Program-made: the position numbers and the translations under genes
Shown here: piece by piece, positions 42,992 to 51,938 of the stretch
Layout: every line of letters begins with the position of its first letter
Numbering within the stretch: position 1 is the first letter of the stretch
The notes under the pieces: generated by a model
The model's input: only the letters and a program-made list of their open reading frames with translations
Told to the model about the DNA's origin: nothing
The model's database searches: none
From: Ascidiimonas meishanensis
GTDB taxonomy: Bacteria; Bacteroidota; Bacteroidia; Flavobacteriales; Flavobacteriaceae
Reading direction: 5' to 3'
Length of the DNA stretch: 64,000 nt
NCBI RefSeq assembly: GCF_037782385.1
Contig: NZ_JBBEXD010000001.1
Location: 620,001-684,000, forward strand

Positions 42992-43945
42992 TTACTTACC
43001 TATTCCGGTTTGATAGTAGCCAGCTTTTGGCAATTCTATAGTATACTTTTTTCGGGAAGAATTATTTAAAAAAGCCTCTCTTAACCACGGATTGTGGATC
43101 TTTAAAATTTTATAATTAATGTTATGTTTTTTGGAAAACTCCGCAAAATCGGAAACCGCAGTATCAACTTCTATTTCATATGTTGGAATTCTTTTATAAT
43201 AATCATTCGCCGTCAATTTAAATCCATATTGCTCAGGATCCGACAAAATTTCTTTGATAGCTAGGATTCTAAAAACATATCTTCCAGTCTCCTCTCCTAG
43301 AAGTAAATCATAGTAGTCATTTACTTTTTGCCTTTCTTGTTGATTCATCACTCCTCCCCGTCCTGCATTATAGGCAGCCGCAGCTAAAGTCCAAGTACCA
43401 AATCGTTTTTTTGCTTTTAATAAATATATACAAGCTGCTACTGTAGCTTTTTTAAGATGATACCTTTCATCTACATTAGAATTCACTTCCAACCCATATT
43501 CTTTTGCAGTGGCTTTCATAATTTGCCAAAAGCCAGTGGCTCCCGCTGGAGAAACCACGTTTTGCAGACCACTTTCTGCTACTGCCAAATATTTAAAATC
43601 ATCTGGCACTCCATATTCTTTTAAAATAGGTTCTATAACCGGAAAGAACTTTTCCGATCTTTTGATAAGCAATAAAGCATTAGATTGCCAGTAGGTGTTT
43701 ACTAATAACTCTTTGTCTAAGCGTTCTCTTATGTCTGGCTCATTTATAGGCACTTTTTCATTTGCAAAACTTATTTCAGTAGGTATTTCTAAAGCCCTCA
43801 CTCCATAAGTCTCTTTTGGGTCATTTTCTTTAGGGGCAATAACAGACTTAGCTGATTTATCATCATTTGACTGTACTGCATTAATTAAGATAGAAGCAAT
43901 AAAAACAGCTCCCAATATCATAAGGACATTCTTAATATAGCGCAT
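42992..43945 (-). CDS. Lytic transglycosylase domain protein
   Basis: A 317-residue peptidoglycan-cleaving protein with an N-terminal signal or anchor (VLMILGAVFIASILINAV, 7-24). The SLT domain contains the catalytic Glu in AVAESGLQN near 123-131, then SPAGATGFWQIMKATAKEYGL near 133-153 and AAAYNAGRGG near 187-196. It lacks recognisable LysM repeats, so it is shorter than MltD. The protein should act on periplasmic glycan strands. It shares an operon with cls. Confidence 0.92.
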   Translation of the reverse strand: MRYIKNVLMILGAVFIASILINAVQSNDDKSAKSVIAPKENDPKETYGVRALEIPTEISFANEKVPINEPDIRERLDKELLVNTYWQSNALLLIKRSEKFFPVIEPILKEYGVPDDFKYLAVAESGLQNVVSPAGATGFWQIMKATAKEYGLEVNSNVDERYHLKKATVAACIYLLKAKKRFGTWTLAAAAYNAGRGGVMNQQERQKVNDYYDLLLGEETGRYVFRILAIKEILSDPEQYGFKLTANDYYKRIPTYEIEVDTAVSDFAEFSKKHNINYKILKIHNPWLREAFLNNSSRKKYTIELPKAGYYQTGIGK

Positions 43946-43979
43946 AGTGATTTAATTTTCGTTAAAGATACTAAAATAA

Positions 43980-44651
43980 CTACAAGGCTCCCTTTAATAT
44001 TAACTTAGGTAAATGTTGGTTAAACCAGCGATACCGATTAATAATCATTATATGTGTGCCTCCTTCTACTTCTATGTGATTTGAAATATTTACAATAGGG
44101 AAAACAGCATCTTTATTGCCATGAATATGAATAACATCTGGATTAGGATAATCTTGTTTCCAATTAATTATTTGATCCAGAGACCAATCAATATACGACT
44201 TATCTCTTATGGATAAAAATTTTTCATAAAGCTCAAGACGTTTGGTTACTACTTCTCCAAACGCATATTTAGATAATAATTCCACATTATTAACCAAGCC
44301 GGTAGGTAATAGTTTATGTACCTTAGTGTATCTGGCAAAAATAATTCGTTTAGGGAGTTCATTTCTACTCTTTACACTAGAAATTATAATAAGTCTTTTA
44401 ACTTTTATATGCTGGCTCATTTCCTGAACCAACATCCCTCCAAAAGAAACTCCTATAAGCACAGGGTTTTCATGCTTGATCTCCTGAGTCATTCGAGATG
44501 CATACTCCGCAATGGTTTCTCCCTTAAAAGGCACTTTCCAATGTAAGAGGTGGGTAACAAATCTAGACTCTGGTAATTGAATATTTTCAAAAATGGAAGG
44601 ATTCGCCGCCATTCCTGGCATCAAGTAAACATGAATTATATCTTGTGGCAT
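43980..44651 (-). CDS. Alpha/beta hydrolase
   Basis: A 223-residue soluble hydrolase. The nucleophile elbow is GVSFGGML near 75 (Ser), an Asp/His pair is suggested by PDVIHIHGNKD and GGTHIMI at the C-terminus, consistent with an esterase/lipase fold. I start it at ATG complement 44649-44651; a TTG five codons upstream is possible. The substrate is unknown. It lies 35 bases upstream of the lytic transglycosylase gene on the same strand and may share its transcript. Confidence 0.85.
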   Translation of the reverse strand: MPQDIIHVYLMPGMAANPSIFENIQLPESRFVTHLLHWKVPFKGETIAEYASRMTQEIKHENPVLIGVSFGGMLVQEMSQHIKVKRLIIISSVKSRNELPKRIIFARYTKVHKLLPTGLVNNVELLSKYAFGEVVTKRLELYEKFLSIRDKSYIDWSLDQIINWKQDYPNPDVIHIHGNKDAVFPIVNISNHIEVEGGTHIMIINRYRWFNQHLPKLILKGAL

Positions 44652-44696
44652 ATGTGAGTTTAACAATTGTAAAAGAGATAGTTACCTTTTTTTTTG

Positions 44697-44704
44697 TATA
44701 TTTG
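44697..44704 (+). promoter_or_regulatory. Candidate -7 box (TATATTTG)
   Basis: Exact TAnnTTTG match followed after 13 bases by a 24-codon frame and, further on, the GNAT-like gene. Confidence 0.55.
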
Positions 44705-44717
44705 CACCATTAAAATT

Positions 44718-44792
44718 ATGAAAATCTTCTACAATCTTTTTACTTATCTATTAAATTATTATAAAAAAACCATTTCTACAGGGTTTGAATAA
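44718..44792 (+). CDS. Possible 24-residue leader peptide
   Basis: Short frame MKIFYNLFTYLLNYYKKTIS and four further residues, then a stop. It starts close to the likely transcription start, is rich in Tyr/Leu, and ends 66 bases before the GNAT-like gene. Conservation in relatives would be needed to call it a gene; it could be a regulatory leader. Confidence 0.35.
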   Translation: MKIFYNLFTYLLNYYKKTISTGFE

Positions 44793-44858
44793 GGCTTGTA
44801 TCATTGGTTTTCAACAACATACGATTTTAACTTTTAATTTTTCAATTTATCAAAGCTT

Positions 44859-45158
44859 ATGACGACAAAGGAATTAGAGATTCAGGATAACGCTTTCTTA
44901 AGGCAATTTGAAACCCAAATAGAGGGCAAGCTCGCCAAAATTGAATATTCTTCTCAAGAGAGAAAGATATTTTTAACAAAATTAATTATTCCTGAAGATA
45001 TTAAAGATCAGGATTTCAAAGAAGACTTCATAAGAGCCGTATTACATCGTATTGAAGAATCCAACTTGAGAGTTGTTCCTACGAGTCCGCAAATTGCAGG
45101 TTTTCTTAGAAAAAACAAAGAATTTAAAGATTTATTACCGGTGGGTATAAGAATCTGA
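44859..45158 (+). CDS. GNAT-like YjdJ-type N-acetyltransferase
   Basis: A 99-residue protein of the small GNAT-like YjdJ family. The arrangement EIQDNAFLRQFETQIEGKLAKIEYSSQERKIFLTKLIIPEDIKDQ (outline: ELEIQDNAFLRQFE, then KIEYSSQERK) is typical, but the acetyl-CoA-binding P-loop of classical GNATs, R/Q-x-x-G-x-G/A, is reduced. C-terminal helix with LRVVPTSPQIAGFLRKN is the family's hallmark. It is monocistronic with a short leader region and ends at a strong terminator. Substrate unknown. Confidence 0.8.
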   Translation: MTTKELEIQDNAFLRQFETQIEGKLAKIEYSSQERKIFLTKLIIPEDIKDQDFKEDFIRAVLHRIEESNLRVVPTSPQIAGFLRKNKEFKDLLPVGIRI

Positions 45159-45161
45159 TTT

Positions 45162-45188
45162 AAAAACCTCTCCTTTGAGAGGTTTTTT
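45162..45188. terminator. Terminator between GNAT-like gene and mtaB
   Basis: AAAAACCTCT and AGAGGTTTTT form a 10-bp stem with a six-base loop followed by Ts; also serves the convergent mtaB. Confidence 0.88.
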
Positions 45189-46528
45189 TATGAACTCATA
45201 ACAACTCCCTGAGATACAAAATCAAACCTCAATATCCCGTCTTCATCAATTTTAATAAGCTTTACTTTTGTTAACGTATTTACCAACGCTGGATTCCATG
45301 GAGTTTTTACTTTTACATAGTTTTCAGTAAAGCCATACATATAACCCTGTTTATTTTCAGATTCAAAAAGAACAGTCCGCTCTGTATTTAATTGACTTTC
45401 ATAAAAAGCTCTTCGTTTCTTTACAGAAAGTCCTCTAAGCATTTTACTCCTTTTTGCTCTTACATTTTTAGAAACAACCCCTTCCATTTCTGCTGCCAGT
45501 GTATGATCTCGCTCTGAATAAGTAAAAACATGTAAATAAGAAATATCTAATTCATTTAAGAAATGATACGTTTCAAGAAAATGCGCATCTGTTTCACCTG
45601 GAAAACCAACAATTACATCCACACCAATACACGCATGTGGCATCACTTTTTTTATTCTTGATACTCTATCAACATATAATTCACGTTGATACCTTCTTCG
45701 CATGGCTTTAAGCATTTCATTACTACCACTCTGTAAAGGAATGTGAAAATGAGGAACAAAACATTTGCTTTTTGCTACAAAATCTATAGTCTCATTTTTT
45801 AAAAGATTAGGTTCAATACTTGAAATACGAAGGCGTTCAATACCGTTCACCGCATCTAATGCAGTTACCAACTGGTAAAACGTGTGTTCGTGTTTTTTAT
45901 TACCATATTCACCTTTTCCATAATCTCCTATATTAACACCAGTAAGTACAATTTCTTTAATACCCTTAGCAGAAATTTCCTGTGCATTTTTCAATACATT
46001 TTGCAACGTATCACTTCTAGAGATACCCCGGGCTAGTGGAATCGTGCAGTAAGAACATTTATAATCACAGCCATCCTGTACTTTTAAAAATGCACGTGTT
46101 CTATCTCCAATTGAATAACTGCCTACATAAAAATCGGCTTCAATGATTTCACAGGAATGTACCTCCCCAAAATTGTTTTTAGAAAGATCATTTATATAAT
46201 CTATAATCTTAAACTTTTCAGTAGCACCTAACACAAGATCTACTCCATCTACCGCTGCCAGCTCTTCGGGTTTTAACTGGGCATAACAACCTACTGCGGC
46301 TACAAAAGCTTCTTGATTATTCTTTAGTGCTTTCTTAACTATTTGTTTAAACTGCTTATCTGCATTCTCAGTAACCGAACATGTATTAATAACATACATA
46401 TCTGCTTTTTCGGTAAATGGCACTTTTTCAAAACCTTTATCTTCGAAACTTCTTGCTATAGTTGAAGTCTCAGAGAAGTTAAGCTTACATCCTAAAGTGT
46501 AAAATGCTACTTTTTTTCTAATATCCAT
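45188..46528 (-). CDS. mtaB: tRNA t6A37 methylthiotransferase MtaB
   Basis: A 446-residue radical-SAM methylthiotransferase that converts t6A37 of tRNA to ms2t6A. The N-terminal UPF0004 domain carries the second cluster's cysteines C14, C50 and C81. The radical-SAM site is C154-x3-C158-x2-C161 in CDYKCSYC, followed by the HTFYQLV domain and a C-terminal TRAM-like part. The ATG at complement 46526-46528 is chosen; a TTG 33 bases upstream would add residues not in the family. Monocistronic with its own promoter. Confidence 0.95.
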   Translation of the reverse strand: MDIRKKVAFYTLGCKLNFSETSTIARSFEDKGFEKVPFTEKADMYVINTCSVTENADKQFKQIVKKALKNNQEAFVAAVGCYAQLKPEELAAVDGVDLVLGATEKFKIIDYINDLSKNNFGEVHSCEIIEADFYVGSYSIGDRTRAFLKVQDGCDYKCSYCTIPLARGISRSDTLQNVLKNAQEISAKGIKEIVLTGVNIGDYGKGEYGNKKHEHTFYQLVTALDAVNGIERLRISSIEPNLLKNETIDFVAKSKCFVPHFHIPLQSGSNEMLKAMRRRYQRELYVDRVSRIKKVMPHACIGVDVIVGFPGETDAHFLETYHFLNELDISYLHVFTYSERDHTLAAEMEGVVSKNVRAKRSKMLRGLSVKKRRAFYESQLNTERTVLFESENKQGYMYGFTENYVKVKTPWNPALVNTLTKVKLIKIDEDGILRFDFVSQGVVMSS

Positions 46529-46601
46529 AGTCTTTTGCCTTGCGTATCTGGTATTAAACAATTACCAGATTCTCAAATAAATAGCCTTTTAAAAAGGCTT
46601 G

Positions 46602-46609
46602 CAAATATA
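46602..46609 (-). promoter_or_regulatory. Candidate -7 box of mtaB
   Basis: Complement reads TATATTTG, 73 bases before the start. A short AAGCCTTTTTAAAAGGCT hairpin lies in the leader between. Confidence 0.5.
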
Positions 46610-46821
46610 CCAACTTAATCTTTCATGATAAAATGGTCATAATTGAAATAACTAAGAAAAAAACACCGTTCTGGTAATATTACCAATAACTCTTTTTATT
46701 CTGAAGAAATACTTTAACTTAGAAAATGTGTTCAAATTCAAAAAACAAGAAGAAGCCCAATCTAGGTATTCATTTTAACTAATGTTAGCATTGTTGTAGC
46801 GAACAATTTTTGCACGGTACT

Positions 46822-48003
46822 TTAGTCTTTGCGCCATTTTTTAGTTATTTCAAAAACATGTTCCATAATTTGAATATCTTCTTCTGAAACTTCCAAGTCT
46901 TTCCGCCCCACTACCGCGCTCATGACTTCAAATGCTTTTTTTGTTTGATAGGTTGTAAACCCAGAAGCGCCACCCCAACTAAAACTAGGTACAAAATTTC
47001 TGGGAAAACCACTTCCAAAAATATTTACATTAACACCAATAACTGTGCCTGTATTAAACATTGTGTTAATACCACATTTGCTATGATCTCCCATCATGAG
47101 TCCACAAAATTGAAGGCCAGTTGGTGTAAATCGTTCTGCTTCATAATTCCACAACCGCACTTCTGCATAATTATTTTTAAGATTTGAAGTATTGGTGTCT
47201 GCTCCCAGATTACACCACTCTCCTATCACAGAATTCCCCAAATATCCGTCATGTGATTTATTTGAATTCGCAAATAACACCGCATTATTTATTTCCCCAC
47301 CTACCTTAGAATTAGGCCCTATGGTGGTAGCTCCATAAATCTTCGCTCCCATTTTAACTAATGCCCCATTGCAAATCGCAAGAGGACCTCTGAGCATACT
47401 ACCGTCAAGTATTTTAGTATTCTTACCAATGTATACAGGACCGGCAGAAGCATTTATAATAACATATTCTAATTCTGCTCCATCCTCTATAAAAATATTT
47501 TCAGGAGACTTTATCTGAACCGTTTCTGGAATAGGTTGACTTTTTCTACCTTTCGTTAATAGCTCAAAATCTGAAACAATTGCCTCTTCATTTTTTGCAA
47601 AAATATCCCATGTATGTGAAATTTTTGTTATCGGATTGTTGTAACTTATTTTTTCAAACTCCCCAATTTCAAGTATTGAATTCCCGCTTTTAGAACGATA
47701 AGCAATTACACCATCTTGACAAATTAGCGCTTGTTTATCATTCAATTTTTGAATAGCACTTACTAATTGAGGATTTGGTAGAATAGAGGCATCAATACAT
47801 ATGGAATCTCCATTTCCGGCAAAAGGATACTTTTTAACAAGGTAATCTTCGGTTAAAGTGGACGTTATGGTAGATAAATAATACTCCCATTTTTCTCGAA
47901 TGGTTAGCATCCCAATGCGAATATCGGCAACGGGCCTTGTATACGTAAAAGGTAATAAAGCATTTCTTGAAGGTCCGTCAAAGAGTATGAAATTGATCAC
48001 CAC
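46822..48003 (-). CDS. GlmU-like putative sugar nucleotidyltransferase
   Basis: A 393-residue protein with an N-terminal nucleotidyltransferase-like domain (NFILFDGPSRNALLPFTYTRPVADIRIG) and a C-terminal left-handed beta-helix acyltransferase domain with hexapeptide repeats (VYIGKNTKILDGSMLRGPLAI, ALVKMGAKIYGATTIGPNS). This is the common Bacteroidota GlmU-family protein that lacks the full uridylyltransferase signature of true GlmU. Start is GTG at complement 48001-48003. The gene is monocistronic, downstream of rpmE. The natural product is probably an activated sugar, but unassigned. Confidence 0.85.
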   Translation of the reverse strand: MVINFILFDGPSRNALLPFTYTRPVADIRIGMLTIREKWEYYLSTITSTLTEDYLVKKYPFAGNGDSICIDASILPNPQLVSAIQKLNDKQALICQDGVIAYRSKSGNSILEIGEFEKISYNNPITKISHTWDIFAKNEEAIVSDFELLTKGRKSQPIPETVQIKSPENIFIEDGAELEYVIINASAGPVYIGKNTKILDGSMLRGPLAICNGALVKMGAKIYGATTIGPNSKVGGEINNAVLFANSNKSHDGYLGNSVIGEWCNLGADTNTSNLKNNYAEVRLWNYEAERFTPTGLQFCGLMMGDHSKCGINTMFNTGTVIGVNVNIFGSGFPRNFVPSFSWGGASGFTTYQTKKAFEVMSAVVGRKDLEVSEEDIQIMEHVFEITKKWRKD

Positions 48004-48127
48004 TTAGTTTTTGCGCAAAGATAATTTTTTTGATCTTGAAACTAATCATCCATTCGATTAATAGAAAAGAATAGCGATAAAAAACCTGTTATTTGCTGTT
48101 TAGGATCATTTTCATTAGAAAAGCATA

Positions 48128-48157
48128 AAAAAACCTCTGAAATTTCAGAGGTTTTTT
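48128..48157 (-). terminator. Terminator of rpmE
   Basis: AAAAAACCTCTGAAA and its complement make a palindrome of 15 bp, with A/T tracts at the ends. Confidence 0.9.
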
Positions 48158-48179
48158 ATTTACGTATATAAACTTAGAC

Positions 48180-48437
48180 TCAAGATTCTTTCTTGAACTT
48201 CGCATATTTAGTTTTAAACTTATCAATACGTCCAGCGGTATCAACTAATTTAGATTTACCAGTATAATACGGGTGCGATGATCTTGATATTTCTAATTTT
48301 ACCAATGGATATTCAACGCCATCAACTTCTATTGTTTCCTTAGTATCCGCAGTAGACTTCGTAAGAAAAATATCGTCATTAGACATATCTTTAAAAGCTA
48401 CTATTCTATAATTTTCAGGATGTATTTCTTTTCTCAT
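48180..48437 (-). CDS. rpmE: 50S ribosomal protein L31 type B
   Basis: An 85-residue ribosomal protein. MRKEIHPENYRIVAFKDMSND and SRSSHPYYTGKSKLVDTAGRIDKF match the L31 type B family. The CxxC zinc motif of type A is absent, so it is the zinc-independent form. Monocistronic between promoter and terminator. It is the usual form in Bacteroidota and could serve under zinc shortage. Confidence 0.97.
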   Translation of the reverse strand: MRKEIHPENYRIVAFKDMSNDDIFLTKSTADTKETIEVDGVEYPLVKLEISRSSHPYYTGKSKLVDTAGRIDKFKTKYAKFKKES

Positions 48438-48476
48438 CGCTAAATGTATTTATAACTATCACAAATTTTGAGTGTG

Positions 48477-48484
48477 CAAAGTTA
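48477..48484 (-). promoter_or_regulatory. Candidate -7 box of rpmE
   Basis: Complement reads TAACTTTG, 39 bases before the start. Confidence 0.5.
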
Positions 48485-48617
48485 AGTATATTTCAGAATA
48501 AAACAAGCTAATCTTCTAAAAAATCAATTAATATAAAATACTTTTGCATCCATTGTAACAAATTTACTTTGTGGAACACTAAAATAGTATAAATAAACAT
48601 ATTTATAATATCATTAT

Positions 48618-49142
48618 ATGGAAACAAAAAAACTCTCAACCGGAAAAGCAGCTTTAATCTATGGCCTTATATTGGGTGCTATTAGTGTAGCCTTTAGTAT
48701 AATGCTATACGTAATGGATCTTGCTTACCAGACTAGCTGGGCCAATACACTTATTAGCCTTTTAATGATTGTTACCTTGATTATAGTTGGGATTATTCAA
48801 TTTAGAAAAGCAAACGGAGGCTATCTTTCTGTAATGCAATCCTTAAAAGTAGGGATTGGTGTAGCATTGGTTGGAAGCCTATTAAGCATTGCTTATTTGC
48901 TATTGCTAACTAACGTAATTGAGCCTGATTTTTGGGATAAATCTTTTGAAATGGCTAAACCCGCTATGCAAGAGCAATATCCAAAAATGACATCCTCACA
49001 AATAGAAGATATTGTCAATACCCAGAAGGAATATGTATGGCTCACCTACCCTACAATTATTATTTTTAATCTGTTTATTGGATTTGTAGTTTCTCTAATT
49101 ATGGGCTTTGTATTGAAAAAAGAAGAAGATACTGATTACTAA
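48618..49142 (+). CDS. DUF4199 membrane protein
   Basis: A 174-residue four-helix integral membrane protein: helices at about 11-32, 38-58, 75-97 and 140-165. The GLILGAISVAFSIMLYVMD start and GYLSVMQSLKVGIGVALVGSLLS near 69-91 are typical of DUF4199 of Bacteroidota. It lies 35 bases before the glycosyltransferase gene, a very common pairing in flavobacteria, so an envelope-lipid role is likely but unproven. Confidence 0.9.
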   Translation: METKKLSTGKAALIYGLILGAISVAFSIMLYVMDLAYQTSWANTLISLLMIVTLIIVGIIQFRKANGGYLSVMQSLKVGIGVALVGSLLSIAYLLLLTNVIEPDFWDKSFEMAKPAMQEQYPKMTSSQIEDIVNTQKEYVWLTYPTIIIFNLFIGFVVSLIMGFVLKKEEDTDY

Positions 49143-49146
49143 TTTG

Positions 49147-49154
49147 TATTTTTG
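49147..49154 (+). promoter_or_regulatory. Candidate -7 box (TATTTTTG)
   Basis: Exact TAnnTTTG match 23 bases before the glycosyltransferase start. Confidence 0.4.
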
Positions 49155-49177
49155 ACAATATTTTTCAGTCAATCAAT

Positions 49178-50128
49178 ATGGACATATCAGTAGTAATACC
49201 GCTACTAAACGAAAAGGATTCTATAAAAGAGTTATACGATTGGATTGCACAAGTCATGCAATCCAATCATTTTTCTTATGAGCTTATTTTTATTGACGAT
49301 GGTAGTAACGATGGTTCATGGGAAGAATTGTTAAAAATAAGCAATCAAGATAAAAAGGTTAAAGCCATTCGGTTTCTAAAAAACTTTGGTAAATCTCAAG
49401 CACTTCATGCAGGATTCCACCTCGCTTCAGGCAATGTGGTTATTACCATGGATGCAGATTTGCAGGATAATCCTGAAGAGATTCCGGCATTGTATGAACT
49501 TATTGCAGAAAAAGAATATGATCTGGTCTCAGGATGGAAGAAAAAAAGATATGACGCATTAATTACCAAGAACATCCCTTCTAAGCTCTTCAACTGGGCC
49601 GCAAGAAAAACCTCGGGATTGCGTTTAAACGATTTTAATTGCGGATTAAAAGCCTACAAAAACGAAGTAGTTAAAGATATAGAGGTATATGGTGAAATGC
49701 ATAGATATATTCCCGTCTTGGCAAAGAATGCAGGATATCAAAAAATTACCGAAAAGGTAGTGACGCATCAGGCGCGAAAATACGGAAAGACAAAATTTGG
49801 GATCGATAGATTTATCAATGGATTTTTGGATCTTATTACGATTTGGTTTCTATCTAGATTCGGAAAAAGACCCATGCATCTTTTTGGTGCTCTTGGTGTA
49901 CTCATGTTTTTTATAGGATTTTGCTTTGCTGCCTATCTTGGAATTGATAAATTATTTATCCATCCAACCGGAAGATTACTTACGCAACGCCCACAATTTT
50001 ACATTGCTTTGGTTACCATGATTATAGGAACCCAGTTCTTTCTAGCCGGATTTTTAGGAGAAATCACACTTCGTAGTAGTAGAGACACCGTTCGTTATAA
50101 AATTGCAGAAAAAATAAATACAAATTAA
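49178..50128 (+). CDS. Family 2 glycosyltransferase, DPM1-like, with C-terminal membrane helices
   Basis: A 316-residue GT2 enzyme of the dolichol-phosphate mannosyltransferase/GtrB type. The catalytic domain has DDGSNDGS (43-50) and DADLQDNPEEIP near 90-101, with the second Asp pair binding the metal and nucleotide sugar. NFGKSQALHAGF near 69-80 is the acceptor-side motif. Two transmembrane helices (about 232-252 and 268-288) anchor it to the inner membrane. It should transfer a sugar to a polyprenyl phosphate or lipid carrier. It pairs with the upstream DUF4199 gene. Confidence 0.92.
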   Translation: MDISVVIPLLNEKDSIKELYDWIAQVMQSNHFSYELIFIDDGSNDGSWEELLKISNQDKKVKAIRFLKNFGKSQALHAGFHLASGNVVITMDADLQDNPEEIPALYELIAEKEYDLVSGWKKKRYDALITKNIPSKLFNWAARKTSGLRLNDFNCGLKAYKNEVVKDIEVYGEMHRYIPVLAKNAGYQKITEKVVTHQARKYGKTKFGIDRFINGFLDLITIWFLSRFGKRPMHLFGALGVLMFFIGFCFAAYLGIDKLFIHPTGRLLTQRPQFYIALVTMIIGTQFFLAGFLGEITLRSSRDTVRYKIAEKINTN

Positions 50129-50171
50129 CTCCTTATGAGATGATTGGATAGTAGTATGCCAATGATCTTTG

Positions 50172-50179
50172 TAAATTTG
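50172..50179 (+). promoter_or_regulatory. Candidate -7 box (TAAATTTG) of the phosphosugar mutase gene
   Basis: Exact consensus match 23 bases before the start. Confidence 0.55.
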
Positions 50180-50202
50180 TTAGAACCTTAAATTAATACA
50201 AA

Positions 50203-51918
50203 ATGACCCTCGAAAAGATCCTTGAAAATGCTAGTTCATGGCTATCAGACACCTTCGATAGCGATACTCAAAAAGAAGTTCAGCACCTTATTGATACAGA
50301 TCAAGAAGAATTAAAAGAACGGTTTTACAAAAATCTTGAGTTTGGAACGGGCGGCATGCGTGGTATTATGGGAATAGGCACCAATCGCATCAATAAATAT
50401 ACTTTAGGAAAAAACACACAAGGACTTAGTAATTATTTAAAAAAGAGCTACCCGGGAAAAAGTTTAAAGGTTGCTATTGCTTACGATTGTAGACATAATA
50501 GTAAATCATTAGCAAAACTGGTAGCCGATGTTTTTTCTGCGAATAATATAGAAGTATATCTCTTTTCCGATTTACGTCCAACACCAGAGCTTTCTTTTGC
50601 TGTTAAGCATTTAAATTGTCATTGTGGCATTGTGCTCACTGCATCTCATAATCCGCCAGAATACAACGGTTATAAGGTGTATTGGACAGATGGTGGTCAA
50701 TTAGTACCCCCACAGGATGCAGAAATTATTCAGGAAATTGAATCTCTTGATTTTAGTCAGGTTAATTTTAAAGCAAATGAAGCTTTAATTCATCAAATTG
50801 ATAAAGAAGTTGATGAAGCATTTATTAATGCATCGGTTAAAAATGGAAGTTTTAATGCTCCCGATAAAGACAATTTTCAAATTGTTTTTACACCGCTGCA
50901 CGGTACTTCTATTACCATTCTGCCAGAGACACTTAAGCAAGCTGGTTATAACCATGTGCATATTGTAAAAGAACAAGCAGAACCTGATGGTGATTTTCCA
51001 ACGGTTAAGTCGCCCAACCCAGAAGAACCAGAAGCGCTTAAATTGGCACTAGAAAAAGCCGAAGAACTTCATGCAGATATGGTTATTGGAACCGATCCTG
51101 ATAGTGATAGACTTGGAATTGCCATTAGAGACTTAAATGATAAAATGGTCCTCCTAAACGGGAATCAAACTATGATTCTTATGACCAAATTTCTTTTAGA
51201 TCAATGGAATAAAAAAGGATTAAAAGGAAATGAATTTATAGGTTCTACTATTGTTTCTACTCCAATGATGAATGAACTGGCAAATGCCTATGGTATTGAA
51301 TGCAAGGTTGGGCTAACTGGTTTTAAATGGATTGCCAAGATGATTGTAGATAACCCTAATCAGCCTTTTATAGGAGGAGGAGAAGAAAGTTTTGGCTTTA
51401 TGGTAGGTGACTTTGTGAGAGATAAAGATGCAATTACCTCTTCTCTGCTGGCTTGCGAAATAGCGGCAACAGCAAAAGCCAAAGGAAGTTCCTTGTACAA
51501 AGAACTCATAGAAGCCTATGTACAATTTGGCTTCTTCAAAGAACGCCTCATTTCACTTACCAAAAAAGGGATTAGTGGACAAGAAGAAATTAGCAAAATA
51601 ATGGTGAACCTAAGAGAAAACCCCTTAAAGGAGATTAATGGATCTAAAGTGGTAATGATAGAAGATTATAAAACCTCTGTTGCCCGTAATCTTTTAACTG
51701 GCAAGGAAGAAACCATTGAAATACCAAAATCTAATGTGCTTATCTACTATACAGAAGATGGAAGCAAGATAGCAGCACGTCCTAGTGGTACGGAGCCAAA
51801 AATTAAATTCTATTTTAGTGTAAATACAGATTTAAAAAATAGCGCAGATTTTGAAAAAACCAATACATTTTTAGAAAATAGAATTGATGCTATTATTAAT
51901 GAAATGAACCTTAAATAA
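50203..51918 (+). CDS. Phospho-sugar mutase (phosphoglucomutase/phosphomannomutase family)
   Basis: A 571-residue alpha-D-phosphohexomutase interconverting hexose 1- and 6-phosphates. The four domain motifs are present: phosphoserine loop TASHNPPEYNGYKVY near 145-159, metal site GTDPDSDRLG near 299-308, sugar-binding GGEESFGF near 393-400, and phosphate-binding RPSGTEPKIKF near 525-535. It is about 100 residues longer than ManB, as usual for the Bacteroidota PGM type. Monocistronic or cotranscribed with the ABC exporter 20 bases downstream. Confidence 0.95.
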   Translation: MTLEKILENASSWLSDTFDSDTQKEVQHLIDTDQEELKERFYKNLEFGTGGMRGIMGIGTNRINKYTLGKNTQGLSNYLKKSYPGKSLKVAIAYDCRHNSKSLAKLVADVFSANNIEVYLFSDLRPTPELSFAVKHLNCHCGIVLTASHNPPEYNGYKVYWTDGGQLVPPQDAEIIQEIESLDFSQVNFKANEALIHQIDKEVDEAFINASVKNGSFNAPDKDNFQIVFTPLHGTSITILPETLKQAGYNHVHIVKEQAEPDGDFPTVKSPNPEEPEALKLALEKAEELHADMVIGTDPDSDRLGIAIRDLNDKMVLLNGNQTMILMTKFLLDQWNKKGLKGNEFIGSTIVSTPMMNELANAYGIECKVGLTGFKWIAKMIVDNPNQPFIGGGEESFGFMVGDFVRDKDAITSSLLACEIAATAKAKGSSLYKELIEAYVQFGFFKERLISLTKKGISGQEEISKIMVNLRENPLKEINGSKVVMIEDYKTSVARNLLTGKEETIEIPKSNVLIYYTEDGSKIAARPSGTEPKIKFYFSVNTDLKNSADFEKTNTFLENRIDAIINEMNLK

Positions 51919-51938
51919 ACCGGTTTCCGGTAGTGTGA

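Noticed and set aside
46562..46821. tRNA or small RNA in the mtaB-GlmU-like interval
   Set aside because: No cloverleaf, T-loop or terminator-linked structure was recognisable; only a short hairpin in the mtaB leader.
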